Source of the DNA: Pseudomonadota bacterium
GTDB lineage: Bacteria; Pseudomonadota; Gammaproteobacteria; Xanthomonadales; Rhodanobacteraceae
Direction: 5' to 3'
DNA: 18,639 nt
NCBI GenBank assembly: GCA_021777635.1
Contig: JAJYDI010000017.1
Coordinates: forward strand, 1 to 18,639
A model generated the notes under the pieces. That model did not search any database and was not told where the DNA came from. It saw nothing but the letters and a program-made list of their open reading frames with translations. Shown here piece by piece: positions 8,101 through 15,327 of this stretch; the stretch's first letter is position 1; each line of letters begins with the position of its first letter. Position numbers and translations under genes: made by a program.

Positions 8101-9050
8101 GGAACTGGACCCAGTTGATCGGCGCCTGGCACGAGACCAGCCACGCGATGCAGCGCCTGCGCGACAATCCGGACGCGGCCGACGCCGAGCGCGCCTGGCG
8201 CATCGCCGACGATGATCCCGGTCTGTCGCCGCGACTGACGTTCGATCCGTCCGAGGATGTCGCCGCGCCGATGATCGCCGGCGGCGCGCGACCGCGTGTC
8301 GCCATCCTGCGCGAGCAGGGCGTCAACGGCCAGGTCGAGATGGCGGCCGCGTTCACCCGTGCCGGTTTCGAGGCGGTGGACGTGCACATGACCGACCTGC
8401 TGGCCGGGCGCACCTCGCTCGCCGATTTTCACGGCCTTGCCGCCTGCGGCGGATTCTCCTACGGCGACGTGCTCGGCGCCGGCCGCGGCTGGGCAGTATC
8501 GATCCTGCACAACGAACTGCTGCGCCAGCAGTTCGAGGGCTTCTTCGCCGACCCCGCGCGCTTCGCGCTGGGCGTCTGCAACGGCTGCCAGATGATGGCC
8601 GAGCTGAAGGCGATCATTCCCGGTGCCGAGCACTGGCCGCGCTTCCAGCGCAACGCCAGCGAGCAGTACGAGGCGCGGCTGGTCACCGTCGAGGTGCTGG
8701 AGTCGCCGGCGATCCTGTTGCGGGGCATGCACGGCTCGCGGTTGCCGGTGGTGGTGGCGCATGGCGAGGGTCGCGCGACATGGCGTACCGACGCGCGGCC
8801 GTCGAAGAGCGGCGCCTGCCTGCGTTTCGTCGACAACCGCGGCCGGCCAACCGAGGACTTTCCGCTCAACTCCAACGGATCGCCCGGCGGCCTGACCGGC
8901 TTCACCGCCGCCGAGGGTCGCGTGCTGGCGCTGATGCCGCATCCGGAGCGCGTGTTCCGCAGCGTGCAGATGAGCTGGGCCGCCGATGGCTGGGGCGAGG
9001 ATTCGCCGTGGATGCGTCTGTTCCGCAACGCCCGCGCGTGGTTGCGCTGA
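5190..9050 (+). CDS. purL: Phosphoribosylformylglycinamidine synthase, long single-chain form
   Basis: PurL catalyses the fourth step of de novo purine synthesis in the cytosol: FGAR + ATP + glutamine gives FGAM. The product is 1286 aa (E. coli 1295), the large form that fuses PurS-like, synthase and glutaminase parts. A PurS-like domain covers about 1-145. A linker and two AIRS-type ATP-binding halves follow, with [21 protein letters not shown] from about 287 and [21 protein letters not shown] in the middle. A class I glutamine amidotransferase domain starts near 1035. Its triad is visible as C1130 in GVCNGCQMM and H1251/E1253 in LMPHPERVF, matching C1135, H1260 and E1262 of the enteric enzyme. 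The ATG at 5190 gives the expected N-terminus, but its Shine-Dalgarno is weak. A run of seven G at 6482-6488 lies in frame and breaks nothing. It appears monocistronic. Confidence 0.97.
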   Translation: MIVLDGQSALSPFRLDRLNARLEAVHRGLRARAAWFVYILDASAITDPRTREELCTILEAHAAAPAPATLWVVPRLGTVSPWSSKASDILRGAGLDLGRVERGVAYHLDALPLAGSPEHAAALAALHDRMTQSVLTNLDQASGLFLHGRAGALGRIALGADPEAALAAANRALGLALAADEIAYLAARYAELGRDPTDAELMMFAQANSEHCRHKVFNATWTVDGEPAPQTLFQMIKHTHAAAPAHTLSAYKDNAAVIAGHRGRRLFADADGVWRAHEEDIPYAIKVETHNHPTAIAPWAGAATGAGGEIRDEGAVGRGGKPKAGLSGFSVSHLRIPGLPRAWEGERPLPQRFASAFEIMRDGPLGAAAFNNEFGRPVLGGYFRSFEQETGEAGVRRGYDKPIMIAGGLANLRRVHVEKRHLQPGDAVVVLGGPALLIGLGGGAASSLASGASSTELDFASVQRDNAEMQRRCQEVIDAACARGADTPIVAVHDVGAGGLSNAIPELLNDSGVGGRIDLARVPCDDPSLSPMQLWCNEAQERYVLGVRPADLPAFTALCARERCPHAVVGAATAERQLVVSDSRSGITAIDFELDLLFGKPPRMHRDAVRIKPRVDLVPDLSGIALDDAVQRVLRLPAVGSKSFLVTIGDRSVGGLCARDPMVGPWQVPVADCAVTLLDFEGYAGEAMALAERAPLALLGGASAARITVGEAITNLAAAPVAELGEVRLSANWMAAVGHPGEDAALYDAVQAVGELCPVLGISVPVGKDSLSMQAVWQDAEQGEQRSVAPVSLVVSAFARVADVRRTLTPRLRLDQGDSELWLLDLGGGRDRLGESALMQVFNRGGGVPPDLDQPQRLRAFFAFIQQARAQGLLLAYHDRSDGGVIVTLLEMAFAGHCGLEIRLDGWGEAMLRALFNEELGAVLQAQVQHAERLTALAAAHGLGEILHRIGRPKEKLGIKLFLGGETIARWNWTQLIGAWHETSHAMQRLRDNPDAADAERAWRIADDDPGLSPRLTFDPSEDVAAPMIAGGARPRVAILREQGVNGQVEMAAAFTRAGFEAVDVHMTDLLAGRTSLADFHGLAACGGFSYGDVLGAGRGWAVSILHNELLRQQFEGFFADPARFALGVCNGCQMMAELKAIIPGAEHWPRFQRNASEQYEARLVTVEVLESPAILLRGMHGSRLPVVVAHGEGRATWRTDARPSKSGACLRFVDNRGRPTEDFPLNSNGSPGGLTGFTAAEGRVLALMPHPERVFRSVQMSWAADGWGEDSPWMRLFRNARAWLR

Positions 9051-9401
9051 GGCTCCCCTGAGCCGGTCCTGCGTGGGTGCGACGGTGGCTTGGCGGGAGG
9101 GATGCGAGGCGCGCGACGCCGTGCAGGACGGTGCCCTGCGCCAGTCGTGCAACGAGGCAGACCACCCGCCAAGCCCCGTCCCGTGCGGATTGCGGCTTCC
9201 TGCGGCGCCCGCGGCGTCGCGCCGCTGGACCGCAGTCCCTGCCACGGCGCTGCGCGGCCCTTCTTGCGATCATCCGCAGGGAACCCGCAACGCGCTCGGC
9301 GGAGGACTGGTTCAGCGGATCCCCGACCGCGCCGCGGCATTGACGCCGACGCAACCTCGCCGCGCTCACACTTCATCATCACCCGCAGCGGAGTCATCGC
9401 C
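9051..9401. other. Structured 351-bp intergenic region between purL and the aldo/keto reductase, no gene recognised
   Basis: GGCTC-CCCT-GAGCC (9051-9064) forms a small hairpin right after the purL stop; no T-run follows. GGCTTGGCGGG (9087-9097) is the exact inverse of CCCGCCAAGCC (9165-9175). Inside that 67-base loop GTGCAGG (9121-9127) pairs with CCTGCGC (9135-9141), one pair being a G-U wobble. A TTGACG at 9340-9345 could be a -35 box for the next gene, but I see no matching -10. An open frame joined to the reductase runs from 9090, but its Arg/Pro/Ala-rich translation has no family resemblance. I see no tRNA or known riboswitch. Confidence 0.5.
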
Positions 9402-10373
9402 ATGGAATACCGCCGTCTCGGCTCGTCCGGACTGAAACTGTCGGCACTGTCGCTGGGTGCCTGGGTCACCTTCGGCCGCCAGGTCGATGTCGCCGCCGCG
9501 CGCGAGATGATCGCCTGCGCCTGGGACCACGGCATCAATTTCTTCGACAACGCCGAGGTCTACGCTTTCGGCGAGGCCGAGCGCGTGATGGGCGCCGCGC
9601 TCAAGGCGTTGCAGCTGCCGCGCGACGGCTACTGCGTGTCCAGCAAGGCCTACTTCGGTGCCGTCGAGGATCCGCTGCCGACCCAGCGCGGCCTGTCGCG
9701 CAAGCATCTGGCCGATGCCTGCGAGCAGGCGCTGCGCCGGCTCGACGTGGACTATCTCGATCTCTACTTCTGTCACCGTCCCGACGCGGACACCCCGGTC
9801 GCGGAGACGGTCTGGGCGATGGACAGCCTGATCCGCCAAGGCAAGGTGCGCTACTGGGGCACCAGCGAGTGGCCGGCTGCACTGATCCGCGAAGCGCACG
9901 CCGTGGCGCGCATGCATCATCTGCACGCGCCGCAAATGGAGCAGCCGCAGTACAACCTGCTGCACCGCGAGCGTGTCGAGGTCGAATACGCGCCGCTGTA
10001 TGACGATCTGGGCCTGGGCACCACGATCTGGTCACCGCTGGCCTCGGGCCTGCTGACCGGCAAATACGCGCACGGCGTGCCCGCGGATTCGCGGCTCGGC
10101 CAGCCCGACTACGCCTGGCTGCGCCAGGCGGTGCTCGAGGAGGACGGCGGCGCGCGCGTCGCCCGGGCCGCCCGCCTGCTGCCGCTGGCCGCCGGGCTGG
10201 ACGTCAGTCCGGCGCAGTTCGCGATCGCCTGGTGCCTCGCCAACCCGCGCGTCTCGACGGTGATCCTCGGCGCCAGCCGGTGCACCCAGCTGGAGGAAAA
10301 TCTCAAGGCGCTCGACGTGCTGCCGAAATTTGATGCCGCGCTGCTGGCGCGCGTGGACGCCGCGCTGCGCTGA
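9402..10373 (+). CDS. Aldo/keto reductase, AKR6 / Kv-beta-like
   Basis: This is a predicted NADPH-dependent cytosolic oxidoreductase that reduces aldehydes or ketones; the natural substrate is unknown. The product is 323 aa with a TIM-barrel pattern. The catalytic tetrad is D49 and Y54 (FFDNAEVYAFGEAE), K82 (VSSKAYFG) and H125 (LYFCHRPD). Several blocks match eukaryotic Kv-channel beta subunits and their bacterial relatives: GAWVTFG (19-25), RGLSRKHL (96-103), YWGTSEW (151-157), SPLASGLLTGKY (211-222) and the late AIAWCLANPRVSTVILGAS. I chose ATG 9402 because the family N-terminus MEYRRLGSSGLKLS starts there and GGAG (9390-9393) sits 8 bases upstream; the longer open frame before it is not family-like. 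It seems to stand alone. Assignment to the superfamily is secure, to the subfamily likely. Confidence 0.93.
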   Translation: MEYRRLGSSGLKLSALSLGAWVTFGRQVDVAAAREMIACAWDHGINFFDNAEVYAFGEAERVMGAALKALQLPRDGYCVSSKAYFGAVEDPLPTQRGLSRKHLADACEQALRRLDVDYLDLYFCHRPDADTPVAETVWAMDSLIRQGKVRYWGTSEWPAALIREAHAVARMHHLHAPQMEQPQYNLLHRERVEVEYAPLYDDLGLGTTIWSPLASGLLTGKYAHGVPADSRLGQPDYAWLRQAVLEEDGGARVARAARLLPLAAGLDVSPAQFAIAWCLANPRVSTVILGASRCTQLEENLKALDVLPKFDAALLARVDAALR

Positions 10374-10444
10374 CGCTCGGACCGCCGCGGCCCGTGCTCA
10401 TGGCAAGGCCTGCGGCTAGGACGTGGTTCTGTGCCGGGAGTCGA

Positions 10445-10507
10445 GATCCTTCAGTCTTCGACTTCAGGATGACAACGAAGTTGTCACCCTGAGCACGGCG
10501 AAGGGTC
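10445..10507. repeat. Interrupted 63-nt inverted repeat, dispersed-repeat-like
   Basis: The inner arms AGGATGACAAC (10466-10476) and GTTGTCACCCT (10480-10490) enclose GAA with one mismatch. The outer arms GATCCTTC (10445-10452) and GAAGGGTC (10500-10507) also pair with one mismatch. Both mismatches become G-U wobbles in an RNA read from one strand, so the element folds better that way. The GGATGAC ... GTCACCCTGAGC wording resembles a common intergenic repeat of GC-rich proteobacteria, from memory. The stretch 10374-10444 between the reductase stop and this element holds nothing I recognise. Confidence 0.65.
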
Positions 10508-10572
10508 CGGGGGCGCGCAGACACCACCGCAGGCGGCGACGCGGGTACCCGACGCGCCATCGGGCAGGGGCT

Positions 10573-10608
10573 TGTCCGTACGCCCGTCCGCGCGGCTGTC
10601 CGCGGACA
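10573..10608. promoter_or_regulatory. Candidate enhancer (upstream activating site): TGTCCG repeats with a perfect palindrome
   Basis: TGTCCG (10573), CGTCCG (10585) and TGTCCG (10597) recur exactly every 12 bp. The last belongs to the perfect palindrome TGTCCGCGGACA (10597-10608), centred about 97 bp upstream of the expected sigma54 start. That is the usual range for NtrC-family enhancer sites. It is a candidate site for the activator at 16625-17962. The link is inferred from position and symmetry only. Confidence 0.4.
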
Positions 10609-10672
10609 CTTTCCCGGGCCGGAGACGCAGGCCAAGTGCCTGAGCGGGCAGGGCGCACCGCGGCAGCGGCCG

Positions 10673-10689
10673 CTGGCACGCCGCTTGCG
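10673..10689 (+). promoter_or_regulatory. Sigma54 (RpoN) -24/-12 promoter of the exporter operon
   Basis: CTGGCACGCCGCTTGCG matches the RpoN consensus YTGGCACGNNNNTTGCW at every fixed position except the last (G for W). The invariant GG (10675-10676) and GC (10687-10688) are exactly 10 bp apart. The start is expected near 10700, leaving a leader of about 18 bases before the adaptor ATG at 10718. The cluster it faces encodes its own sigma54 activator, which strongly supports the call. Confidence 0.82.
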
Positions 10690-10717
10690 TAGCCGATGCG
10701 AACCATCGGATCGCACC

Positions 10718-11992
10718 ATGACTTTCCGCGACACATCGGCTCAGGACATCCCGCTTGCCGCGCCACCGTTCTGGCGCCGTCACCGGCGTCGGCTGGTCTA
10801 CGGCAGTGGCGCACTGCTGGGCGTGCTGCTGCTGGGCCTGTTGCTCGCCCGCTACCTCGCGGCGTCCAACAGCGTCAGCCGGGGCCGGCTGGAGATCGCC
10901 ACGGTGCAGCAGGGGGCGTTCGTGCGCGACATCGCCGCCGACGGACGCGTCGTCGCCGCGGTCAGCCCGACGCTCTATGCCGCCGCCGCCGGCACCGTGC
11001 GCTACCGGGTGCAGGCCGGCGACGCCGTGCGAAAGGGAGCGGTATTGGGCGTAGTCGACAGTCCCGAGCTGGCCAATCGCCTGGCGCAGGAGCAGGCCAC
11101 GCTGCAGAGCCTCGGCCTGGATGCGCAGAACGAGCAGTTGCAGGCACAGCAGCGACGCCTGACCGCGCGGCAAAAGCTCGAGGACGCGCGCATCGACCTG
11201 AAAACCGCACAGACCGAACTGGACCGCTACACGCGCGCGTTCAAGCTGGGCGCGGTGCCCGAGATCAACATGCTGCGTGCGCGCGACGCGCGGGACAAGG
11301 CGCAGATCGCGCTGCGCCATGCCGAACAGGATCGCGGCCTCGAAAACGAGCGGGTGGCCTTCAACATGCGCAGCAAACGCCTTGCGGTGCAGCGCCAGAA
11401 GCTGGTCGTGGCCGACCTGCAGCGCCAGGTCGATGCGCTGACCCTGCGCGCGCCGGTCACCGGCCAGGTCGGGCAACTGGCGGTGGCCGATCGCACCCAG
11501 GTGGCCAAGGATGCGGCGCTGCTGAGCGTGGTGGATCTGTCGGCGCTGGAAGTCGAGATCAAGGTGCCGGAAAGCTTCGCGCGCGATCTGGCGTCGGGCA
11601 TGCACGCCGAGATCAGCGGCGACGGCCAGCGCTGGCCGGGCATCGTCGGCGCGATTTCGCCCGAGGTCGTGGCCGGCGAAGTGGCCGCGCGCGTGCGCTT
11701 CGCCAGCACGCGCCCGGCCGGGCTGCGGCAGAACCAGCGCCTCAGCGTGCGCGTGGTGCTGCAGCGCGTGGCCGACGCCATCACCGTGGCGCGCGGCCCT
11801 TCGCTGGACGATGACGGCGGCAGCGCGGTGTACGTGCTGCACGGCGACCTGGCCGTGCGCACGCCGGTGCGCCTCGGCCCCAGCAGCATCGACCGCGTGC
11901 AGGTGCTGGCCGGGCTCAAGCCGGGCCAGCGCGTCATCGTCGCCGGTGCCGAAAGCTTCCACGACGCGCCGCGCGTGGTTATCAGTCATTGA
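10718..11992 (+). CDS. HlyD/MacA-like periplasmic adaptor (membrane fusion protein) of an ABC exporter
   Basis: This is a predicted adaptor linking an inner-membrane ABC exporter to an outer-membrane channel. The product is 424 aa. A basic stretch WRRHRRR (19-25) precedes one membrane helix (about 27-46), leaving the rest periplasmic. Two lipoyl-like half-motifs lie at about 84-115 (GTVRYRVQAGDAVRKGAVLGVVDSP) and 241-272 (LTLRAPVTGQVGQL). They flank a long alpha-helical hairpin rich in Gln, Arg and Leu (about 116-240). A beta-barrel (about 277-350) and a membrane-proximal domain follow. I chose the first ATG at 10718; the frame is open from a TTG at 10685, but that codon lies inside the sigma54 promoter. 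There is no strong ribosome site. It is first in the cluster, 25 bp before the ATPase. Substrate unknown; drugs, peptides or envelope components are all possible. Confidence 0.9.
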   Translation: MTFRDTSAQDIPLAAPPFWRRHRRRLVYGSGALLGVLLLGLLLARYLAASNSVSRGRLEIATVQQGAFVRDIAADGRVVAAVSPTLYAAAAGTVRYRVQAGDAVRKGAVLGVVDSPELANRLAQEQATLQSLGLDAQNEQLQAQQRRLTARQKLEDARIDLKTAQTELDRYTRAFKLGAVPEINMLRARDARDKAQIALRHAEQDRGLENERVAFNMRSKRLAVQRQKLVVADLQRQVDALTLRAPVTGQVGQLAVADRTQVAKDAALLSVVDLSALEVEIKVPESFARDLASGMHAEISGDGQRWPGIVGAISPEVVAGEVAARVRFASTRPAGLRQNQRLSVRVVLQRVADAITVARGPSLDDDGGSAVYVLHGDLAVRTPVRLGPSSIDRVQVLAGLKPGQRVIVAGAESFHDAPRVVISH

Positions 11993-12017
11993 ATTCCTTT
12001 CACTGCCGGAGAACGTG

Positions 12018-12752
12018 ATGCTCGAGATGCGCGAAGTGTCGAAGGTGTATCGCACCGAAACCGTCGAGACCCACGCCTTGCGCGGCTTCTCGCTGAAGGT
12101 CGACGAGGGCGAGTTCGTCGCCGTCACCGGCCCGTCGGGCTCGGGCAAGACCACGTTCCTGACCATTGCCGGGCTGCTGGAGGATTTCACCCGCGGCGAA
12201 TACCTGCTCGATGGCGTCAACGTGCACGGCATGAACGACAACCAGCGCTCGCGCCTGCGCAACGAGAAGATCGGATTCGTGTTCCAGGCCTTCAACCTGA
12301 TCCCCGACCTCAACGTCGTGGACAACGTCGAGGTGCCGCTGCACTACCGCCACATGTCCGGCGGCGAGCGCCGCAAGCGCGCCCTGGCGGCGCTGGAGCG
12401 CGTGGGTCTCTCGGCGCGATTGAAACACTACCCGGCCGAACTTTCCGGCGGCCAGCAGCAGCGCGTGGCCATCGCGCGCGCGCTGGCCGGCAGCCCGCGC
12501 CTGCTGCTCGCCGACGAGCCCACCGGCAACCTCGATACCGCGATGGCGCGCGGGGTGATGGAGCTGATCGAGGAAATCCACCGCGAGGGCGCCACCATCA
12601 TCATGGTCACCCACGATCCCGAGCTGGCCGCGCGCGCGCAGCGCAACGTGCACATCGTCGACGGCATGGCCACCGGGGTCAGCGAGGAACCGCGCTTTCA
12701 TCCCGGCCTGCGCGAGCGCACCGCGGGCGATGTCAGCCTGACTCGGGGCTGA
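12018..12752 (+). CDS. ABC transporter ATPase, MacB/LolD type
   Basis: This is the cytoplasmic nucleotide-binding subunit that powers the adjacent permeases. The product is 244 aa with every ABC motif intact: Walker A GPSGSGKT (38-45), Q-loop Q90 in FVFQAFNL, signature LSGGQ (142-146), Walker B LLLADE (162-167, with D166 and catalytic E167) and switch His199 in MVTHD. FVFQAFNLIPDLNVVDNVEVPL is characteristic of the MacB/LolD/FtsE clade. I chose ATG 12018, preceded by GGAGA with six bases between; the open frame from 11811 overlaps the adaptor gene and its extra N-terminus is not family-like. In E. coli MacB the ATPase and permease are one chain, whereas here they are separate, as in LolCDE or BceAB-type systems. 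Permease 1 follows after three bases. Confidence 0.95.
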   Translation: MLEMREVSKVYRTETVETHALRGFSLKVDEGEFVAVTGPSGSGKTTFLTIAGLLEDFTRGEYLLDGVNVHGMNDNQRSRLRNEKIGFVFQAFNLIPDLNVVDNVEVPLHYRHMSGGERRKRALAALERVGLSARLKHYPAELSGGQQQRVAIARALAGSPRLLLADEPTGNLDTAMARGVMELIEEIHREGATIIMVTHDPELAARAQRNVHIVDGMATGVSEEPRFHPGLRERTAGDVSLTRG

Positions 12753-12755
12753 GCC

Positions 12756-14054
12756 ATGGGTGCCTACTACCTGCGTCTGGCCCTGCGCGCGCTGCGCAAC
12801 AGCCCGGTGCTGACCGCGTTGATGGTGCTGGCGCTGGCGGTGGGCATCGGCGCCAGCATGACCATGCTCACCGTGCTGCACGTGCTCTCCGGCGATCCGC
12901 TGCCGGGGCGCAGCACGCAGCTGTACTACCCGCAGGTCGATCCGCGTCCGCTGGCACGCGACGGTGACGGCAATCCGCAGCCGCCCGGCCTGCTCACCTA
13001 CATCGACGCCGAGAACCTGCTGCGCCAGGGCAAGGCCGCGCGCGCGGCAGTGATGTACCAGGGCGCCGACGTGGTGCAGCCGCCGGCGGGCTCGGCACTG
13101 CATCCGTTCGTGGCGAATTCACGGCTAACCGGTCGCGATTTCTTCAGCATGTTCGCCGTGCCGTTCCGCTACGGCGCACCCTGGTCCGCGGCCGACGACG
13201 CCGGCGCCGCGCACGTCGCGGTGATCTCGCCGTCGCTCGACCGCAAGCTGTTCGGCGGCGCCGACAGCGTCGGCCGCATGCTCGATTACGGCGGCCACAG
13301 CTTTCGCATCGTCGGCGTGCTGGCGCACTGGCGCCCGGTGCCGCGCTTCTACGATCTCAACTCCTCGCGCTACGGCGAGGTCGAGGACGTGTTCATTCCC
13401 TTCAAGACCGCGCGCGCGCTGGACATCGGCGTCAACGGCACCACCAATTGCTTTGGCGAGACCACCGGCAATCTGGATACCTCGCCCTGCGGCTACATCC
13501 AGATGTGGGTGCAGCTCGACAGCGCGCATGCCGCCGCATACAAGCGCTTCCTGGTCGACTACTCCGCGCAGCAGCACGCCGCCGGACGCTTTCAGCGCAA
13601 GCCCAACGTGCGCCTCGATGATCTGATGCAGTGGCTGGCCACCAACCACGTGGTGCCCGAGGACGTGCGCATGCAGGCCTGGCTGGCGCTGGGTTTCCTG
13701 CTGGTGTGCGTGGTCAATACCGTCGGCCTGCTGCTGGCCAAGTTCCTGCGCCGCAGCGGCGAGATCGGCGTGCGCCGCGCACTGGGTGCCTCGCGCCGCG
13801 CGATCTTCGCGCAGCTGCTGATCGAGGCCGGCATGATCGGCGCGGCCGGCGCGCTGCTCGGCCTGCTGCTGACCTGGCTGGGCCTGTGGCTGGTGCGCCG
13901 ACAGCCGTCCGATTACGCCAGCCTCGCGCATCTCGAGCCGTCGATGCTGCTCGCCACCCTGGCGCTGGCGCTCATCGCCAGCCTCGTCGCCGGGCTGCTG
14001 CCGGCCTGGCGCGCGTGCCTGATCGCACCCGCGCTGCAGCTCAAATCCTCGTGA
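12756..14054 (+). CDS. ABC exporter permease 1 (MacB core domain plus FtsX domain)
   Basis: The product is 432 aa with four membrane helices (about 18-45, 307-329, 356-380 and 396-418). A large periplasmic MacB-like core lies between helices 1 and 2. RRSGEIGVRRALGASRRAIF (332-351) is the cytoplasmic coupling segment typical of FtsX/MacB permeases. The start is three bases after the ATPase stop, so translation is probably coupled. Two periplasmic cysteines, C232 and C245 (NCFGETTG ... SPCGY), may form a disulfide. The sequence is clearly different from permeases 2 and 3 outside the shared FtsX motif, so it may be the constant partner in a heterodimer. That role is inference. Confidence 0.9.
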   Translation: MGAYYLRLALRALRNSPVLTALMVLALAVGIGASMTMLTVLHVLSGDPLPGRSTQLYYPQVDPRPLARDGDGNPQPPGLLTYIDAENLLRQGKAARAAVMYQGADVVQPPAGSALHPFVANSRLTGRDFFSMFAVPFRYGAPWSAADDAGAAHVAVISPSLDRKLFGGADSVGRMLDYGGHSFRIVGVLAHWRPVPRFYDLNSSRYGEVEDVFIPFKTARALDIGVNGTTNCFGETTGNLDTSPCGYIQMWVQLDSAHAAAYKRFLVDYSAQQHAAGRFQRKPNVRLDDLMQWLATNHVVPEDVRMQAWLALGFLLVCVVNTVGLLLAKFLRRSGEIGVRRALGASRRAIFAQLLIEAGMIGAAGALLGLLLTWLGLWLVRRQPSDYASLAHLEPSMLLATLALALIASLVAGLLPAWRACLIAPALQLKSS

Positions 14055-14062
14055 GGCCCGCC

Positions 14063-15289
14063 ATGATGACGCCGCGTCCGATCCTGTCCTCGCTGCGCCG
14101 GCACAAGATCGCCGCGTTCCTGATCGTGCTGGAAATCGCGCTGGCCTTCGCCATCGTCAGCAACGCCGTGTACCTGGTCATGGGGCGGCTGCAGCGCATG
14201 GACATCCGCTCGGGCATCGATGAGCGCGACCTGGTCACCCTGCAGATCAGCTCGTCCGGCAAGGCCGGCGTGCCCGCGGCCGAGGCCGATCTGGCCGCGC
14301 TGCGCGCCATCCCCGGCGTGCAGGCGGCCGCCGCGGTCAATTCGTTGCCGTTCACCGATTCGTCCTGGAACTCGGGTTTCGCCAAGACCCCCGATCCGAA
14401 CGCGACGCCCTACCCGGTCACCATCTATCTCGGCAGCCGCGACCTGTTGCCGACGCTGGGCGTGAAGATCCTGGCCGGGCGCGGTTTCAGCAGCGACCAG
14501 TACACCGACCTGACCCCGGCCACCATGCTCAGCTCGTTTTTCAAGCCCACGCAGGTGATCGTGAGCCAGGCCTACGCCGAGCAGCTGTGGCCGGGCGGCA
14601 ACGCGGTCGGCAAACTGCTGTACGTGCAGAAAACGCAGGGCCAGGTCGTCGGCGTGATGTCCAATATCGTGCGCCCGCAGTTGAGTGATTCGGGCACCGA
14701 CCCCGCCAATTTCTACGCGGCCATCCTGCCGTTTCGCGTCGGCCCCAATCTCGGTGCCTCGTATGTGCTGCGCACCGCGCCCGCCGCGCGCGAACGCGTG
14801 CCGCAGGCCGCGGTGGCCAGGCTGCAGGCCATGCATCCGACGCAGACGGTCACCAAGCAGGCCACGCTGTCGCAGATGCGCCGTGATTACTTCCGCAACG
14901 ATCGTTCCATGGCCTGGCTGCTGGTGTCCACGGTGATCGCGCTGCTCGGCGTGACCGCCATCGGCATCGTCGGCCTGGCCAGTTTCTGGGTGCAGCAGCG
15001 CACGCGGCAGATCGGCGTGCGGCGGGCGCTGGGCGCGCGCCGCATCGACATCCTGCGCTACTTCCAGACCGAGAACTTCCTGCTGGCGACCCTGGGCATC
15101 GCGCTGGGCTGCGCGGCGGCGATCGGCATCAACGTGTGGCTGATGGCGCACTACGCGGTGCCGCGGCTGCCGATCGTGTACCTGCCGATCGGTGCCGTGG
15201 CGCTGTGGCTGCTGGGCCAGCTCGCCGTGCTGGGCCCGGCGCAGCGCGCGGCGCGCGTGCCGCCGACGATGGCGATGCGGGCGGCGTGA
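14063..15289 (+). CDS. ABC exporter permease 2 (MacB/FtsX type), paralogue of permease 3
   Basis: The product is 408 aa with helices at about 17-40, 283-309, 336-361 and 371-391. A periplasmic core of about 240 residues lies between the first two. The coupling motif is RTRQIGVRRALGARRIDILR (313-332). I chose ATG 14063, which has GAGG (14053-14056) six bases upstream; a second ATG follows immediately at 14066. The longer open frame from 13631 overlaps permease 1 and is not real. The first 40 or so codons and the last 127 are about 97% identical in DNA to permease 3, while the periplasmic core is only distantly similar. Its stop overlaps the ATG of a 12-codon ORF (TGATG) that leads into permease 3. 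Confidence 0.9.
   Translation: MMTPRPILSSLRRHKIAAFLIVLEIALAFAIVSNAVYLVMGRLQRMDIRSGIDERDLVTLQISSSGKAGVPAAEADLAALRAIPGVQAAAAVNSLPFTDSSWNSGFAKTPDPNATPYPVTIYLGSRDLLPTLGVKILAGRGFSSDQYTDLTPATMLSSFFKPTQVIVSQAYAEQLWPGGNAVGKLLYVQKTQGQVVGVMSNIVRPQLSDSGTDPANFYAAILPFRVGPNLGASYVLRTAPAARERVPQAAVARLQAMHPTQTVTKQATLSQMRRDYFRNDRSMAWLLVSTVIALLGVTAIGIVGLASFWVQQRTRQIGVRRALGARRIDILRYFQTENFLLATLGIALGCAAAIGINVWLMAHYAVPRLPIVYLPIGAVALWLLGQLAVLGPAQRAARVPPTMAMRAA
14081..14199 (+). repeat. 5' duplicated segment of permease 2 (partner 15339-15457)
   Basis: These 119 bp encode the N-terminal cytoplasmic stretch and first membrane helix. They differ from 15339-15457 at three bases by my count, with no gaps. Similarity falls off sharply after the shared CAGCGCAT. 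Confidence 0.88.
14907..15289 (+). repeat. 3' duplicated segment of permease 2 (partner 16174-16556)
   Basis: These 383 bp encode membrane helices 2-4 and the coupling loop up to the stop codon. They align without gaps to 16174-16556 with about 12 differences by my count (about 97% identical). Just upstream of 14907 the two genes diverge quickly. Confidence 0.9.
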
Positions 15290-15327
15290 TGATGACCTGT
15301 CCAAAGATCAGCGGACGGGCACCGTGA
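15289..15327 (+). other. 12-codon ORF bridging permeases 2 and 3
   Basis: An ATG at 15289 overlaps the permease 2 stop (TGATG). The frame encodes MMTCPKISGRAP and stops at 15325-15327, overlapping the GTG start of permease 3 (GTGA). It begins MMT like permease 2 (MMTPRP), so it may be a relic of the duplicated start that lost frame. It could also work as a translational coupler. No evidence shows that the peptide matters. Confidence 0.35.

Noticed and set aside
9051..9064. Intrinsic terminator after purL
   Set aside because: Only a 5-bp stem with no following T-run; kept as a note in the intergenic entry rather than a terminator call.
6528..9245. 905-codon open frame on the minus strand opposite purL
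   Set aside because: Shadow frame of a high-GC gene: His/Arg/Gln/Ala-rich translation with no family features, fully overlapping the unmistakable purL.
9090..9401. 104-residue N-terminal extension of the aldo/keto reductase
   Set aside because: Arg/Pro/Ala-rich with no resemblance to the family. The family N-terminus and a GGAG ribosome site point to ATG 9402.
10685..10717. TTG start extending the adaptor by 11 residues
   Set aside because: The codon lies inside the -12 element of the sigma54 promoter, upstream of the expected transcript start.
11811..12017. Upstream extension of the ATPase frame
   Set aside because: It overlaps the adaptor gene. The ABC domain begins at ATG 12018 with its own ribosome site.
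15192..15323. 44-residue N-terminal extension of permease 3
   Set aside because: It overlaps the end of permease 2 in another frame. Alignment with permease 2 places the start at GTG 15324.
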